Source: Pasteurella sp030783905
GTDB lineage: Bacteria > Pseudomonadota > Gammaproteobacteria > Enterobacterales > Pasteurellaceae
Direction of reading: 5' to 3'
Assembly (NCBI GenBank): GCA_051122655.1
Contig: CP182107.1
Coordinates: 496,001 to 560,000 of the forward strand
DNA length: 64,000 nucleotides
Shown: positions 1 to 13,288 of the stretch, piece after piece
Layout: each line of letters opens with the position of its first letter
How positions within the stretch are numbered: the first letter of the stretch is position 1
Translations under genes and position numbers: made by a program
Notes under the pieces: generated by a model
Database searches by the model: none
What the model was told of the DNA's origin: nothing
The model's input: the letters and a program-made list of their open reading frames with translations, nothing else

Positions 1-1
1 T

Positions 2-475
2 ATTCCTTTTGGTCCCAAGTTTAAAGTGTTCATGGGGGATGCAGGTAGTACCTTAATTGGCTTTACTATTATTTGGATTTTACTGCTTAGTACGCAAGGT
101 AAAGGGCATCCAATGAACCCCGTCACGGCATTATGGATAATTGCGATCCCACTTATTGATATGATCGCGATTATGTATCGCCGTTTACGTAAAGGGAAAA
201 GCCCATTCCGACCAGACCGTTTACACGTACATCATTTAATGATGCGTGCTGGATTAAGCTCTCGTCAAGCCTTCTTACTCATTACTTTTGCCGCGGCTAT
301 CTGTGCCACAATTGGTATTTTAGGCGAAATTTTTTATATTAATGAATGGCTGATGTTTGTCGGCTTTATTCTTTTATTTTTTATGTATTCTTATTCAATT
401 ACACGTGCGTGGCGGATTACACGTTGGATTAGACGAATGAAAAGACGGGCAAAACGTATTCATAACAAGGAGTAA
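2..475 (+). CDS. wecA: WecA, undecaprenyl-phosphate GlcNAc-1-phosphate transferase (3' part)
   Basis: The gene is cut by the left edge of the window; the reading frame is open from base 2. WecA is an integral membrane enzyme that transfers GlcNAc-1-phosphate from UDP-GlcNAc to undecaprenyl phosphate, starting enterobacterial common antigen or O-chain type glycans. The fragment shows the MGDAGS motif of the MraY/WecA family and the basic HxHH stretch (RLHVHHL) of the last cytoplasmic loop, between hydrophobic segments, and ends in a very basic tail. A wzz-like gene starts 5 bases after the stop, as in the rfe-wzzE pair of E. coli. The identification is firm for the family; the exact acceptor pathway is inferred from that neighbour. 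Confidence 0.9.
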   Translation: MPFGPKFKVFMGDAGSTLIGFTIIWILLLSTQGKGHPMNPVTALWIIAIPLIDMIAIMYRRLRKGKSPFRPDRLHVHHLMMRAGLSSRQAFLLITFAAAICATIGILGEIFYINEWLMFVGFILLFFMYSYSITRAWRITRWIRRMKRRAKRIHNKE

Positions 476-480
476 AAATC

Positions 481-1299
481 ATGACGCAAGTGGACAACAA
501 ACATAAAATGCAGCGCACTTTCCTCAGTTCAATCAGCTTAGTGCTAGGTACAACCTTATTGGGCGCTATCGTTGCGTATGGTAGCAGTTATTTAAAAAGT
601 AAAACCTGGCTCGCTGAAGCACACGTCAGCGCACCTGATGTTGCGTTACTCGGAAACTATTATGCTTTATCTTCGACTTATCAATTCATTAAAAATAAAG
701 AAAATCCACAAAGTGACACGGATATTGCGTATCAAGAGTTCACTAAGCAAATTACCTCAGAAGAGGTCATTCGTCATTTTTGGGAAAGTACAGAATATTA
801 TAAGCAAAAGCAAACGGGCGAAACGCATATTGATCTGGCGTTATTAGAAAAATTAACAAAGGCGATTAAGTTTAAGTCTACTCAAAACGGTTTTGTGGAT
901 AAGGTCACTTTAGAACTTGAAAATCCTAAATTCGCTACTGAGTTACTTTCTTCTTTTATTGATCAAGTTAATCTTGAAACACGCAAAACAGCTTATAGTA
1001 ATTTGATCACACAATGGAAAGTATTATTTGAACAAGTGAAGAAAGCAGCTGAATTTAACTTAGGTAAGAATGGCGTATCGTCACTTGCCTCAGAGGATTG
1101 GCATGGAAAATTACAGATGATGCGTTCTGTTTCCCCTTTAGATGAGCAATTCAGCGCATATCGTTATTTGAAAAAACCAACTCAACCTATGATCTACGTT
1201 TCACCAAATCGTCAATGTTGGGGAGTTATTGGTGCTAGCATTGGATTGATTTTAGCGCTGTTTATATTAGCGTTCCTTAATTTACGCAGAAGAAACTAA
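481..1299 (+). CDS. wzzE: Wzz-type polysaccharide chain-length determinant
   Basis: A 272-residue protein with one membrane segment near the N-terminus (about 19-37), a soluble periplasmic middle and a second membrane segment at the C-terminus (about 248-268) preceded by a proline-containing stretch (PTQPMIYVSPN). This is the Wzz topology. Wzz proteins set the modal length of polymerised lipid-linked glycan. It is shorter than E. coli WzzE (about 350), so the periplasmic domain is reduced. The gene follows wecA with a 5-base gap and GGAG at 469-472, so the two are probably cotranscribed. The family call is good; the E suffix rests on the neighbour. Confidence 0.75.
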   Translation: MTQVDNKHKMQRTFLSSISLVLGTTLLGAIVAYGSSYLKSKTWLAEAHVSAPDVALLGNYYALSSTYQFIKNKENPQSDTDIAYQEFTKQITSEEVIRHFWESTEYYKQKQTGETHIDLALLEKLTKAIKFKSTQNGFVDKVTLELENPKFATELLSSFIDQVNLETRKTAYSNLITQWKVLFEQVKKAAEFNLGKNGVSSLASEDWHGKLQMMRSVSPLDEQFSAYRYLKKPTQPMIYVSPNRQCWGVIGASIGLILALFILAFLNLRRRN

Positions 1300-1400
1300 C
1301 AAAAAATGCTTTAACTCAATAAAAAATAGGCGTATATTCAATAATTCCTGTCCAATTTGAACAAAAAACTATCTAATGGTATTTTTTTTCAAAAAAGTAC

Positions 1401-1429
1401 TAGACAAGTTTATGTGAAGTCATTAATAT
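1401..1429 (+). promoter_or_regulatory. Predicted promoter of the tRNA/rRNA operon with GC-rich discriminator
   Basis: TAGACA at 1401-1406 and TAATAT at 1424-1429 are separated by 17 bases and followed directly by ACGCCCCGC. A GC-rich discriminator after the -10 box is typical of stable RNA promoters under stringent (ppGpp) control. It lies about 20 bases ahead of tRNA-Arg. Apart from this promoter, 1300-1451 is AT-rich and shows no gene. Confidence 0.6.
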
Positions 1430-1451
1430 ACGCCCCGCAACGACGCGATGA

Positions 1452-1528
<77 letters not shown>

Positions 1529-1562
1529 GAGGGTCAATGCGATGTAACTGAATAAATCAATG

Positions 1563-1638
1563 GTGGCTATAGCTCAGTTGGTAGAGCCCCGGATTGTGAT
1601 TCCGGTTGTCGTGGGTTCAAGTCCCATTAGCCACCCCA
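1563..1638 (+). tRNA. tRNA-His (anticodon GTG)
   Basis: Acceptor GUGGCUA pairs with UAGCCAC, the anticodon loop UUGUGAU reads GUG, and CCA is encoded. The base before the start (1562) is G, which supplies the extra G-1 needed by histidyl-tRNA synthetase. The sequence is nearly the same as E. coli hisR. Confidence 0.95.
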
Positions 1639-1649
1639 AATTTTTCAGT

Positions 1650-1726
1650 CGGCGAGTAGCGCAGCTTGGTAGCGCAACTGGTTTGGGACCAGTGGGTCGT
1701 AGGTTCAAATCCTATCTCGCCGACCA
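1650..1726 (+). tRNA. tRNA-Pro (anticodon TGG)
   Basis: Acceptor CGGCGAG pairs with CUCGCCG, the anticodon loop UUUGGGA reads UGG, the T-arm is present and CCA is encoded. Order Arg-His-Pro recalls the argX-hisR-leuT-proM cluster of enterics without the Leu gene. Confidence 0.95.
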
Positions 1727-1735
1727 TTTTATTTT

Positions 1736-1748
1736 TGTTCTTTAACAA
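1736..1748 (+). promoter_or_regulatory. boxA antitermination site in the rRNA leader
   Basis: TGTTCTTTAACAA closely matches the rRNA boxA consensus (TGCTCTTTAACA) bound by NusB/NusE. It lies between tRNA-Pro and 16S. I see no terminator in 1727-1902, which supports one transcript running from the tRNAs into the rRNA. Confidence 0.7.
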
Positions 1749-1902
1749 TCTAACAGACAATCTGTGTGGGCACTTGTTGATTGATTTCATTTTAAAAAAT
1801 TTTAATTATTGAAGTCTTAATAGGTGCTTAATACTGAAAATTCATTAACTTTTGAAGTAAATGTAAACTTTAGCTAAGCAGTTTATTGAGCGATTGAACT
1901 TG

Positions 1903-3443
<1,541 letters not shown>

Positions 3444-3527
3444 ACCGAAGATGGAACGACTGCAAGTGTTCACACAGATTGTTTGGTAGATTGTGTCAAT
3501 GAAGAGACAAAAAACCGAAATCCTTTT

Positions 3528-3604
<77 letters not shown>

Positions 3605-3665
3605 CTCAAGCGAAAGCAAAAGAGTGAAGCGAAAAGGGATGACGGCGCATTGTAGTGATGTGAAT

Positions 3666-3741
3666 GGGGATATAGCTCAGCTGGGAGAGCGCCTGCCTTG
3701 CACGCAGGAGGTCAGCGGTTCGATCCCGCTTATCTCCACCA
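3666..3741 (+). tRNA. tRNA-Ala (anticodon TGC) in the 16S-23S spacer
   Basis: Acceptor GGGGAUA pairs with UAUCUCC, the anticodon loop UUUGCAC reads UGC, and CCA is encoded. Confidence 0.96.
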
Positions 3742-3863
3742 AATCATCATTGCTAAGTGTTTTGTGTAAGGGGCATTAGTCTGGATAGATTAATGGTTCT
3801 GACATTAAAAATATTTAGCAATGATGAGCGAGAAATGGCGAAGCCATTTTGACTTGTCTTTAC

Positions 3864-3876
3864 TGTTCTTTAAAAA
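3864..3876 (+). promoter_or_regulatory. boxA antitermination site before 23S
   Basis: TGTTCTTTAAAAA, a second boxA-like element in the spacer, as commonly seen between tRNA-Ala and 23S in gammaproteobacteria. It allows the antitermination complex to reload. Confidence 0.6.
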
Positions 3877-4011
3877 ATTGGAAACAAGCTGAAAAACTGA
3901 AGAGATTTTCGAAAGAAAGTCTGAGTAGAAAAATCTTGCATGAAAAAGGCATGCAAGTGTTAGTGTTTAAACGGCAACATTAAGTGTTTGAAAGAATACT
4001 TGAGGTTGTAT

Positions 4012-6910
<2,899 letters not shown>

Positions 6911-7116
6911 ACAACGCTCAAGTATTTTTGGGTGTTGACGCTAAAGAAGTGATACGAAGACGAGAAGTGAAGAAGCGGAGACGTGGAAACTGAAAGCGAG
7001 TAGAAGAGCTCTGATAGACAGCTTGTTTCGAATTAAGGTGCGAGAGCGAAGAAAGCACCAAAGCACAGAATAAAGAACAGAAGAATAGAGAAGACAAGAG
7101 AAGACATCAACCGAAT

Positions 7117-7235
7117 ATCTTGGCGGCGATAGTGCAGTGGACCCACCTAAATCCATGCCGAACTTAGAAGTGAAACGCTGTAACGCCGATGGTAGTGTGG
7201 GGTTTCCCCATGTGAGAGTAGGACACCGCCAGGTT
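7117..7235 (+). rRNA. rrf: 5S ribosomal RNA
   Basis: About 119 bases with the closing stem TTGGCGGCG / CGCCAGG, the core CCATGCCGAACTTAGAAGTG and GATGGTAGTGTGGGG. It lies about 200 bases after 23S, a longer than usual purine-rich spacer (6911-7116) with no tRNA. Confidence 0.93.
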
Positions 7236-7253
7236 CTGATTATAAGAGTAGGA

Positions 7254-7290
7254 AGACCTCAAGTAGCGATACTTGGGGTCTTTTTTTTTT
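7254..7290 (+). terminator. Intrinsic terminator of the rRNA operon
   Basis: AGACCTCAAGTA pairs with TACTTGGGGTCT (one G-T pair) around a GCGA tetraloop, followed by ten T. It ends the operon about 20 bases after 5S. Confidence 0.92.
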
Positions 7291-7472
7291 GCAGTTTTCC
7301 TAAAGTCATCTTTCGAATTATTTTGATAGTGGGTGTTTTTATAAGTATTTCTTTTGCGGATATTATTTTTACGTCTTCAATCCTTTTCTTGTGTCAGCAG
7401 TCTCAACTTACCTCAGCTTAATTCTGATTCAATTTCATCTCAAGTATTGATTATTTTTAACAAGGAAAGTCT
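7291..7472. other. Intergenic DNA, no feature seen
   Basis: AT-rich DNA between the rRNA terminator and the decayed gene. The long frame that runs out of 5S into this stretch has no start signal and no protein-like composition. Confidence 0.5.
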
Positions 7473-7783
7473 ATGAATATTACAGCTTAGTGTGGGGCGA
7501 GTGTTGGAAACAATTCAAAACATCATCAAGCTATAAATGGATAGTCGAGAATCATCATAAATTAGTTTAGATAACGATGGTTACTATCAATCTTTGCGTG
7601 CTATGTTTAATGTAGTGCTAGAATACGGTTTTTTTAACTCAAAATGATTTTGATAAGATTCTCTTTTCCGAGAGTTTAAAAGAAATTGAGAATGTTATTA
7701 ACAGTTATACCCCTCCAGATTTTGTAAGTGGCGTCATTATTTTTTACTATGCATTTTGGGTGCAAGTGCAAAGCTTAAGATAA
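7473..7783 (+). pseudogene. Decayed gene, about 100 residues, several frameshifts
   Basis: An ATG at 7473 with AAGGAAAG at 7463-7470 opens MNITA and stops. Joining frames gives a continuous protein-like sequence: LVWGECWKQFKTSSSYKW, then IVENHHKLV, then LDNDGYYQSLRAMFNVVL, then FLTQNDFDKILFSESLKE, ending IIFYYAFWVQVQSLR and TAA at 7781-7783. At least three shifts are needed; one lies in a run of seven T near 7628-7636. I do not recognise the family; size and composition would fit a small immunity-type protein, but that is a guess. The frames fit together too well for chance, so I call it a broken gene. Confidence 0.6.
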
Positions 7784-7830
7784 TAGGCGAGCTTACTAGC
7801 TAAGAAATATAACCTACATATTGACTAATT

Positions 7831-7865
7831 AAATAGTAACTAACGATAATCGTTAGTTACTATTT
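7831..7865. terminator. Perfect 17-1-17 inverted repeat, probable bidirectional terminator
   Basis: AAATAGTAACTAACGAT (7831-7847) is followed after one base by its exact reverse complement (7849-7865), with T-rich sequence after it on the + strand and an A-run before it. It sits between the decayed gene and the 3' end of lysO, so it could end transcription from both sides. 7866-8003 shows nothing else. Confidence 0.6.
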
Positions 7866-8003
7866 ATTTTCTTTTCTCTTCTCTTCTCTAATGTTGTGTA
7901 TTACACAATGATAATATGCAAATTATGGGCTGTTATTAGGCGCACCTTATTCGGATGAGTTGTTATATTAATAATCACACATATCACTTTATTCAAACCC
8001 CGT

Positions 8004-8912
8004 TTAAATGGGGAAGGATGAAAAAAAGACTAATAAAATAGGGGGAAAAATATTTGTAATAAAACCGAAACTGATCGCTAATGGTACGACTTCAATTCCT
8101 CCTGCTTTTTGAATAATCGGCAACGTACAATCTAAGGCTGTCGCCCCTGAGATACCGATCGCAGAGGAGCGGTGATTTCGCATTAATAAAGGAATAAGAA
8201 ATAAACTTATAATTTCACGAGACAGATCGTTAAAAAAGGCGATACTACCAAACATCGGTCCCCACGCATCATTGATGACAACACTGGACAATGAATACCA
8301 ACCAAACCCTGATGCGATCGCAAGGCCTTGAGTGATGGGGAGTTTTAATAAGAGCGCAGCAAGTAGCCCACCAAATAATGACGTAATGATGAAAATCCCC
8401 CCTGTTATTAATCCTCGCTTATTGAAAAGTACATCACGTAAGGCAATGCCATTATTTCTTAATTGGATCCCCACAGAAAAAATAAGACAAACTAAAATGT
8501 AGGTACTTGCATGGAGAGGTAAGTTGAATTTGCCTTTTATCAGGTAACCAATGAATACACCGATCAACACCATCGCACAAAGTTTGCCCGAATCGAGCAA
8601 AAGTTTCCAACGAGAAGGCATTTCACCCGTGATTTTTTTTAATGGCTTCGGGGACAATCGATCGTAAGCAATCAGTCCGACTAAATTGAATGATTGGATG
8701 ATGCATGCAAATGTGGTCGCAGAGATAGCAATAACAGGTAATTTTTTTGCTAGATCATCTAATTGTCCTAATGAAAATCCCATGATGAATAAAATCATAT
8801 AAAGTAGTATCATCAGGACATGATTAATTGAGGTTAAGAGTATTTTGTTTTGTGTTTTGATCAGATAACCGAGAAAAAGTGGACATAAAACAATCAGAAG
8901 CCCTTCGTACAT
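8004..8912 (-). CDS. lysO: LysO (YbjE) family lysine exporter
   Basis: A hydrophobic protein of about 302 residues, similar along its length to E. coli LysO (YbjE): MYEGLLIVLCPLFLGYLI at the start, VGIQLRNNG in the middle, then ASGFGWYSLSS and AFFNDLSREIISLFLIP. LysO exports L-lysine and toxic lysine analogues across the inner membrane. The start is placed at the ATG at 8910-8912: AAGGA lies 8 bases upstream, whereas the ATG two codons earlier is only 2 bases from it, and the chosen start matches the E. coli N-terminus. It is divergent from the OLD-family gene at 8981; the two are also neighbours in E. coli (ybjD-ybjE). Confidence 0.85.
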   Translation of the reverse strand: MYEGLLIVLCPLFLGYLIKTQNKILLTSINHVLMILLYMILFIMGFSLGQLDDLAKKLPVIAISATTFACIIQSFNLVGLIAYDRLSPKPLKKITGEMPSRWKLLLDSGKLCAMVLIGVFIGYLIKGKFNLPLHASTYILVCLIFSVGIQLRNNGIALRDVLFNKRGLITGGIFIITSLFGGLLAALLLKLPITQGLAIASGFGWYSLSSVVINDAWGPMFGSIAFFNDLSREIISLFLIPLLMRNHRSSAIGISGATALDCTLPIIQKAGGIEVVPLAISFGFITNIFPPILLVFFSSFPI

Positions 8913-8980
8913 ATACATATTCCTTAAGTAAAACGCTTTCTCCATTCTAGGTAAGGCGAGAAAAAAAACAAGAGGTGGTT

Positions 8981-10543
8981 ATGCATTTACGGCAATTAGA
9001 CGTATTGGGATTTCGTGGTATTCACCGTTTATCTATCCGTTTTAGTGCGGACATGGTATTAATTGGTGAAAATATGTGGGGTAAATCCAGTTTATTATCT
9101 GCATTAAGTTTGATTTTTAACCCAGAAAATGCACTTTATCAGTTTACATTGCGTGATTTTCATATTCCTGCCGAACAAACCGAGCCAGTAAATCATCTTA
9201 TCTTGTTGTTTACTTTTGCTGAAAGTGAAAAAAATGAAGACAGTATGGCGTATCATTTACCTTATTTGCAACATCATTTGTTAGTCGAGCATCCTGATGG
9301 CTATCAGCGCCTTTATTTGCGGGTTGAAGGACAAATTAAGGCAAACAACCAAGTGGAGACGACTTATGCTTTTCTCAATGAGAAGGGCGAACCGATTAAG
9401 GTGGATGACATCAAGAGCTTGGTCTTTTCATTAATTGCTCGCCATCCTGTTTACCGTTTTCGTGATGCACGATTAAATCGCGCGCATCATTCTTTCCGAT
9501 TAATTCGTACTGAAATTCAAGATGAAATTCAAGACGAAATTCGTGCGGTATCTGATCTGTTGTGTTATTACTTCTTAAACCATAAAAATATGACAGAAAT
9601 TAAACAGGATACGACGTTACTTTGGCATAAAGCAAAATCACTGTGTGCGAAATTGAAACAAGACGAAACGCATCGGCTACGTAAGAAACTGTTTTTTTCG
9701 TTAGCCAGTTTATTTATTCGTAATCAGCGTATTCATTTTGGTCGTTTTACTCGTCCTATTATCCTTTTTGAAGATCCTGATGCGAGATTACATCCGAGAA
9801 TGGTAGCGATTATGTGGGAGCTTGTCAGTTATTTGCCTGTACAACGGGTCACAACTACCAATTCGGTTGAATTAATTTCACAAGTGAATCTTCATGCGAT
9901 TTGCCGTTTAGTGCGTACGCCAGAAAAAATTAATTGCTTTCAATTGGGACGAAAAGATCTGGGAAAAGAGGATTTTAGGCGCTTAACCTTCCATATTCAC
10001 CATAATCGCAGTTTAGCGTTATTTTCACGGATGTGGATTTTAGTTGAAGGAGAAAGCGAGGTTTGGATTTTATCTGAGTTAGCGACCTTGTTAGAAATCA
10101 ACCTTGAAATGGAAGGCATTCGAATTGTTGAATTTGCACAAAGTGGTCTAAAACCGTTACTTAAATATGTAAAAGCGATGGGCATTCAATGGTATGTATT
10201 AACAGATGGTGATGAGGCAGGGAAAAAATACGGTGAGATCGTTGAGGATATGCTAGATGAGGAAAGGGTTAGATCGGATAGAATCACCATTTTACCGAAA
10301 CGTGATATTGAGCACTTTTTTTATGCTAATGGTTTTGCGGATGTCTTCATTCGTCTCGCGCAGTGGCAAATTAAATCCCATTCCTACCCTATGAGTAAAA
10401 TTATTCAACGTGCGATTCAACGCACATCAAAACCTGATCTCGCGATAGCATTATCTAATGAGATAAAAAAGCGTGGTAGCCAATCTATTCCTTTATTGTT
10501 TAAACGCTTATTTTCAAAAGTATTAAGTTTAGCACGAACTTGA
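8981..10543 (+). CDS. ybjD: OLD-family ATP-dependent endonuclease, YbjD-like
   Basis: About 520 residues. The N-terminus MHLRQLDVLGFRGIHRL and the Walker A-like GENMWGKSS (about residues 29-37) are of the AAA/SMC-like ATPase type; FEDPDARLHPRM is the signature/Walker B region. The C-terminal part (LVEGESEVWIL, then LTDGDEAGKKYG) has the acidic motifs of a TOPRIM domain. This is the architecture of OLD nucleases. The Walker A is unusual in having M-W where G is common. The start is the ATG at 8981, with AGAGG 5 bases upstream; an upstream GTG overlaps that ribosome site. The cellular role of YbjD is not established. Confidence 0.8.
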   Translation: MHLRQLDVLGFRGIHRLSIRFSADMVLIGENMWGKSSLLSALSLIFNPENALYQFTLRDFHIPAEQTEPVNHLILLFTFAESEKNEDSMAYHLPYLQHHLLVEHPDGYQRLYLRVEGQIKANNQVETTYAFLNEKGEPIKVDDIKSLVFSLIARHPVYRFRDARLNRAHHSFRLIRTEIQDEIQDEIRAVSDLLCYYFLNHKNMTEIKQDTTLLWHKAKSLCAKLKQDETHRLRKKLFFSLASLFIRNQRIHFGRFTRPIILFEDPDARLHPRMVAIMWELVSYLPVQRVTTTNSVELISQVNLHAICRLVRTPEKINCFQLGRKDLGKEDFRRLTFHIHHNRSLALFSRMWILVEGESEVWILSELATLLEINLEMEGIRIVEFAQSGLKPLLKYVKAMGIQWYVLTDGDEAGKKYGEIVEDMLDEERVRSDRITILPKRDIEHFFYANGFADVFIRLAQWQIKSHSYPMSKIIQRAIQRTSKPDLAIALSNEIKKRGSQSIPLLFKRLFSKVLSLART

Positions 10544-10606
10544 CTGTTTATTTATACAGTTATGTGTGGTAAAGTGCGGTAATATTTTAAGCAATTTATC
10601 AGCTAT

Positions 10607-11698
10607 ATGAGTGTGTTGGAGATGATAAAGACGCGAAAGATTATTCATGTGGATATGGATTGTTTTTACGCTGCTATTGAGATGCGAGATAATCCCACCC
10701 TGATTGGTAAGCCGATTGCAGTAGGCGGAGCGGTTGAACGTCGAGGGGTACTTGCAACCTGTAATTATGAAGCGCGGAAATTTGGTTTACATAGTGCAAT
10801 GTCAACAGCACAAGCGTTTAAATTATGTCCAAATTTGATTCTCTTACCAGTGAATATGCCTTTATATAAACAGGTATCACAGCAAATTCATACGATTTTT
10901 CGACGTTACACCGATTTGATTGAACCTTTATCTTTAGATGAAGCTTATTTGGATGTGACGGATTCGACCGTCTGTTCGGGCTCAGCAACATGGATTGCTG
11001 CTGAGATTCGTCAGGCGATTTTGACGGAACTGGGTTTAACCGCTTCCGCAGGCATCGCGCCTTTGAAATTTTTGGCTAAAATCGCCTCGGATCAAAATAA
11101 ACCAAACGGTCAATTTGTGATTAAACCTGAAGAGGTATCCGCTTTTGTTGCTACTTTGCCATTAAAAAGGATCCCGGGGGTAGGTAAAGTGACTGCGCAA
11201 CGGTTAGACAAAATGGGCTTGTGCACCTGTTCAGATATTCAGCAAATGAATAAAGCCGTCTTATTAGAACACTTTGGTAAACTGGGACAGCGAATTTGGG
11301 CATTTAGTCATGGGATAGATGAACGTCAGGTTGAGCCGCATCGGATCTTGAAATCAGTTGGTGTGGAGCGCACACTACAACAGAATATTGCGCAATTAGC
11401 GCAGGCAGATGTTATTTTAGCTGAGCTTTATACTTCACTCATTAAACGTCTTAAAAATCATTGCCCGCACTTATCGTTGTCGATACCACATAAAATTGGC
11501 GTAAAACTGAAATTTGCGGATTTTAATGTGACGACACTAGAAAAACGTGGCATGCTGATTACGCTTAACTCATTTGAAATACTACTTACTCAAATTTGGC
11601 AGCGTGCGGCTGGTAGGGAAGTACGGTTAATTGGTTTACACGTCAATTTACCTGAAACAGAATCTGTTAGCGCACAAGTACAAATGAGTTTGTGGTAA
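10607..11698 (+). CDS. dinB: DNA polymerase IV (Y-family)
   Basis: 363 residues, the usual DinB length. The catalytic acidic residues are seen in HVDMDCFYAA (D16, D18) and SLDEAYLD (D111, E112). The KFLAKIASDQNKPNG palm motif and the helix-hairpin-helix thumb (LPLKRIPGVGKVTAQRL) follow, then the little-finger domain. The C-terminus QVQMSLW resembles the hydrophobic clamp-binding motif. DinB performs error-prone translesion synthesis. The ATG at 10607 has no clear ribosome site; the region before it carries an uptake signal at 10572-10580. No LexA box was recognised. Confidence 0.93.
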   Translation: MSVLEMIKTRKIIHVDMDCFYAAIEMRDNPTLIGKPIAVGGAVERRGVLATCNYEARKFGLHSAMSTAQAFKLCPNLILLPVNMPLYKQVSQQIHTIFRRYTDLIEPLSLDEAYLDVTDSTVCSGSATWIAAEIRQAILTELGLTASAGIAPLKFLAKIASDQNKPNGQFVIKPEEVSAFVATLPLKRIPGVGKVTAQRLDKMGLCTCSDIQQMNKAVLLEHFGKLGQRIWAFSHGIDERQVEPHRILKSVGVERTLQQNIAQLAQADVILAELYTSLIKRLKNHCPHLSLSIPHKIGVKLKFADFNVTTLEKRGMLITLNSFEILLTQIWQRAAGREVRLIGLHVNLPETESVSAQVQMSLW

Positions 11699-11784
11699 AA
11701 TTTATTCAATTTACTATTGAATTTAACGATTTTGTTACTATATTACAACATTGATTACTTAACCTAACGATAAGGATTTTACTT

Positions 11785-12645
11785 ATGATGCGAATTTTGC
11801 TATTTCTTGCCACGAATATGGCAGTTTTAGTGGTTTTTAATATTATTCTAAGTTTGACGGGGATCCAAGCACAAGAAGCGACGGGCTTATTGCTGATGGC
11901 GGCGTTATTTGGTTTTTCTGGCTCACTGATTTCTCTGTTTTTATCTAAAACAATGGCATTACGTTCCGTCGGCGCAGAAGTGATTACACAGCCACGTAAC
12001 GATGCAGAACGTTGGTTGGTCAACACCGTTCGTGCGCAAGCAGAACGTGCGAATTTACCTATGCCTGATGTGGCAATTTATCATTCTGAAGACGTGAATG
12101 CATTTGCGACAGGACCGAGTAAAAATAATGCCTTAGTGGCGGTCAGTACCGGTTTATTACGCGCGATGACAGCAGATGAGGCTGAGGCGGTACTAGCACA
12201 CGAAGTCGCACATATTAAAAACGGTGATATGGTGACCATGACCCTATTACAAGGCGTATTAAATACCTTCGTAATTTTTGTTTCGCGTATGATTGCCAAA
12301 GTGGTCTCGAGTAACCGAGATGGTGAAGGGAGTACGGGTGTTTATTTCCTTGTATCAATGGTCTTGGAAATTTTATTTGGTTTCTTAGCTAGCATGATTG
12401 CGATGTGGTTCTCTCGTTATCGAGAATTTCGTGCGGATGCTGGGTCAGCACAATTAGTCGGTAAACAAAAAATGATTGCTGCGTTACAACGTTTGCAACG
12501 TTTACATGAACCACAAGAGTTAGAGGGACAACTCGCTGCTTTTGCGATTAACGGTAAACGTGGAGGCTTAGCTGCCTTATTTATGAGCCATCCACCATTA
12601 GAAAAACGGATTGCCGCGTTGCAACAATTAGATAGTTTTAAATAA
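11785..12645 (+). CDS. htpX: HtpX membrane zinc metalloprotease
   Basis: 286 residues starting MMRILLFLATNMAVLVVF, near identical in layout to E. coli HtpX. Two N-terminal membrane segments, the zinc motif HEVAH at 139-143, two further hydrophobic segments and the third zinc ligand in the REFRADAGSA region. HtpX is an M48 protease that acts with FtsH in inner-membrane protein quality control. AAGGA lies about 10 bases before the start. A strong terminator at 12665 ends the unit. Confidence 0.95.
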   Translation: MMRILLFLATNMAVLVVFNIILSLTGIQAQEATGLLLMAALFGFSGSLISLFLSKTMALRSVGAEVITQPRNDAERWLVNTVRAQAERANLPMPDVAIYHSEDVNAFATGPSKNNALVAVSTGLLRAMTADEAEAVLAHEVAHIKNGDMVTMTLLQGVLNTFVIFVSRMIAKVVSSNRDGEGSTGVYFLVSMVLEILFGFLASMIAMWFSRYREFRADAGSAQLVGKQKMIAALQRLQRLHEPQELEGQLAAFAINGKRGGLAALFMSHPPLEKRIAALQQLDSFK

Positions 12646-12664
12646 CGCTAGCAATTTAGGGCAG

Positions 12665-12690
12665 AAAGAGGCATGATCTTGCCTCTTTTT
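12665..12690 (+). terminator. Terminator after htpX
   Basis: AAAGAGGC (12665-12672) pairs with GCCTCTTT (12681-12688) and runs into T. An uptake signal AAGTGCGGT follows at 12698-12706. Confidence 0.85.
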
Positions 12691-12738
12691 GTGTTTAAAG
12701 TGCGGTCGTTTTGTCAACATTTTTAATTTGGGGTAGGT

Positions 12739-13275
12739 ATGGTGCATCAACTTGCGGATTTGATGGCGATTTTTAATCAATGTTTTGAACGGGAATATAA
12801 TACGATTTTGGTGAAAGGTGGTGATGAACCGCTGTATGTCCCTGCAAACCAAGACTGTCCGCAAAATGTGATTTATTTTGCACGTGGCTTTTACAGTAGT
12901 GGGTTACATGAAATTGCCCATTGGTTAGTCGCAGGTAAAGCCCGTCGTCAATTAGAAGATTTTGGTTATTGGTATGAGCCGGATGGTAGAACAGCACAGC
13001 AACAACGTTTATTTGAGCAAGTGGAAGTGAAACCGCAAGCAATTGAATGGATTTTATCCGATGCGGCCGGTTTTCGTTATTTCGCTAGTGTGGATAATTT
13101 AAGTGGCGATCCTGGAGATACCCAACCTTTTAAGCAAGCAGTCTATCAGCAAGTTAAATGGTATGCAGAAAATGGCCTACCCAAACGCGCAGAAACGCTA
13201 CGTAAAGCGCTATCTGCATTTTATGGCACACCCAATCAAATCGACTTAGCGCGATTTGATGTCAGCCGAATTTAG
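12739..13275 (+). CDS. epmC: Elongation factor P hydroxylase EpmC (YfcM)
   Basis: 178 residues similar over the whole length to E. coli YfcM: EYNTILVKGGDEPLYVPA, FARGFYSSGLHEIAHW with the HExxH-like metal motif, GKARRQLEDFGYWYEPDGR and FEQVEVKPQAIEW. EpmC hydroxylates the beta-lysylated lysine of EF-P. The two ATGs of the modification pathway (epmA, epmB) are not in this window. The start is the ATG after GGGGTAGGT. Confidence 0.9.
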   Translation: MVHQLADLMAIFNQCFEREYNTILVKGGDEPLYVPANQDCPQNVIYFARGFYSSGLHEIAHWLVAGKARRQLEDFGYWYEPDGRTAQQQRLFEQVEVKPQAIEWILSDAAGFRYFASVDNLSGDPGDTQPFKQAVYQQVKWYAENGLPKRAETLRKALSAFYGTPNQIDLARFDVSRI

Positions 13276-13288
13276 GACAGCATGAACA

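Noticed and set aside
1560..1745. ORF across tRNA-His and tRNA-Pro
   Set aside because: Its whole length is tRNA sequence.
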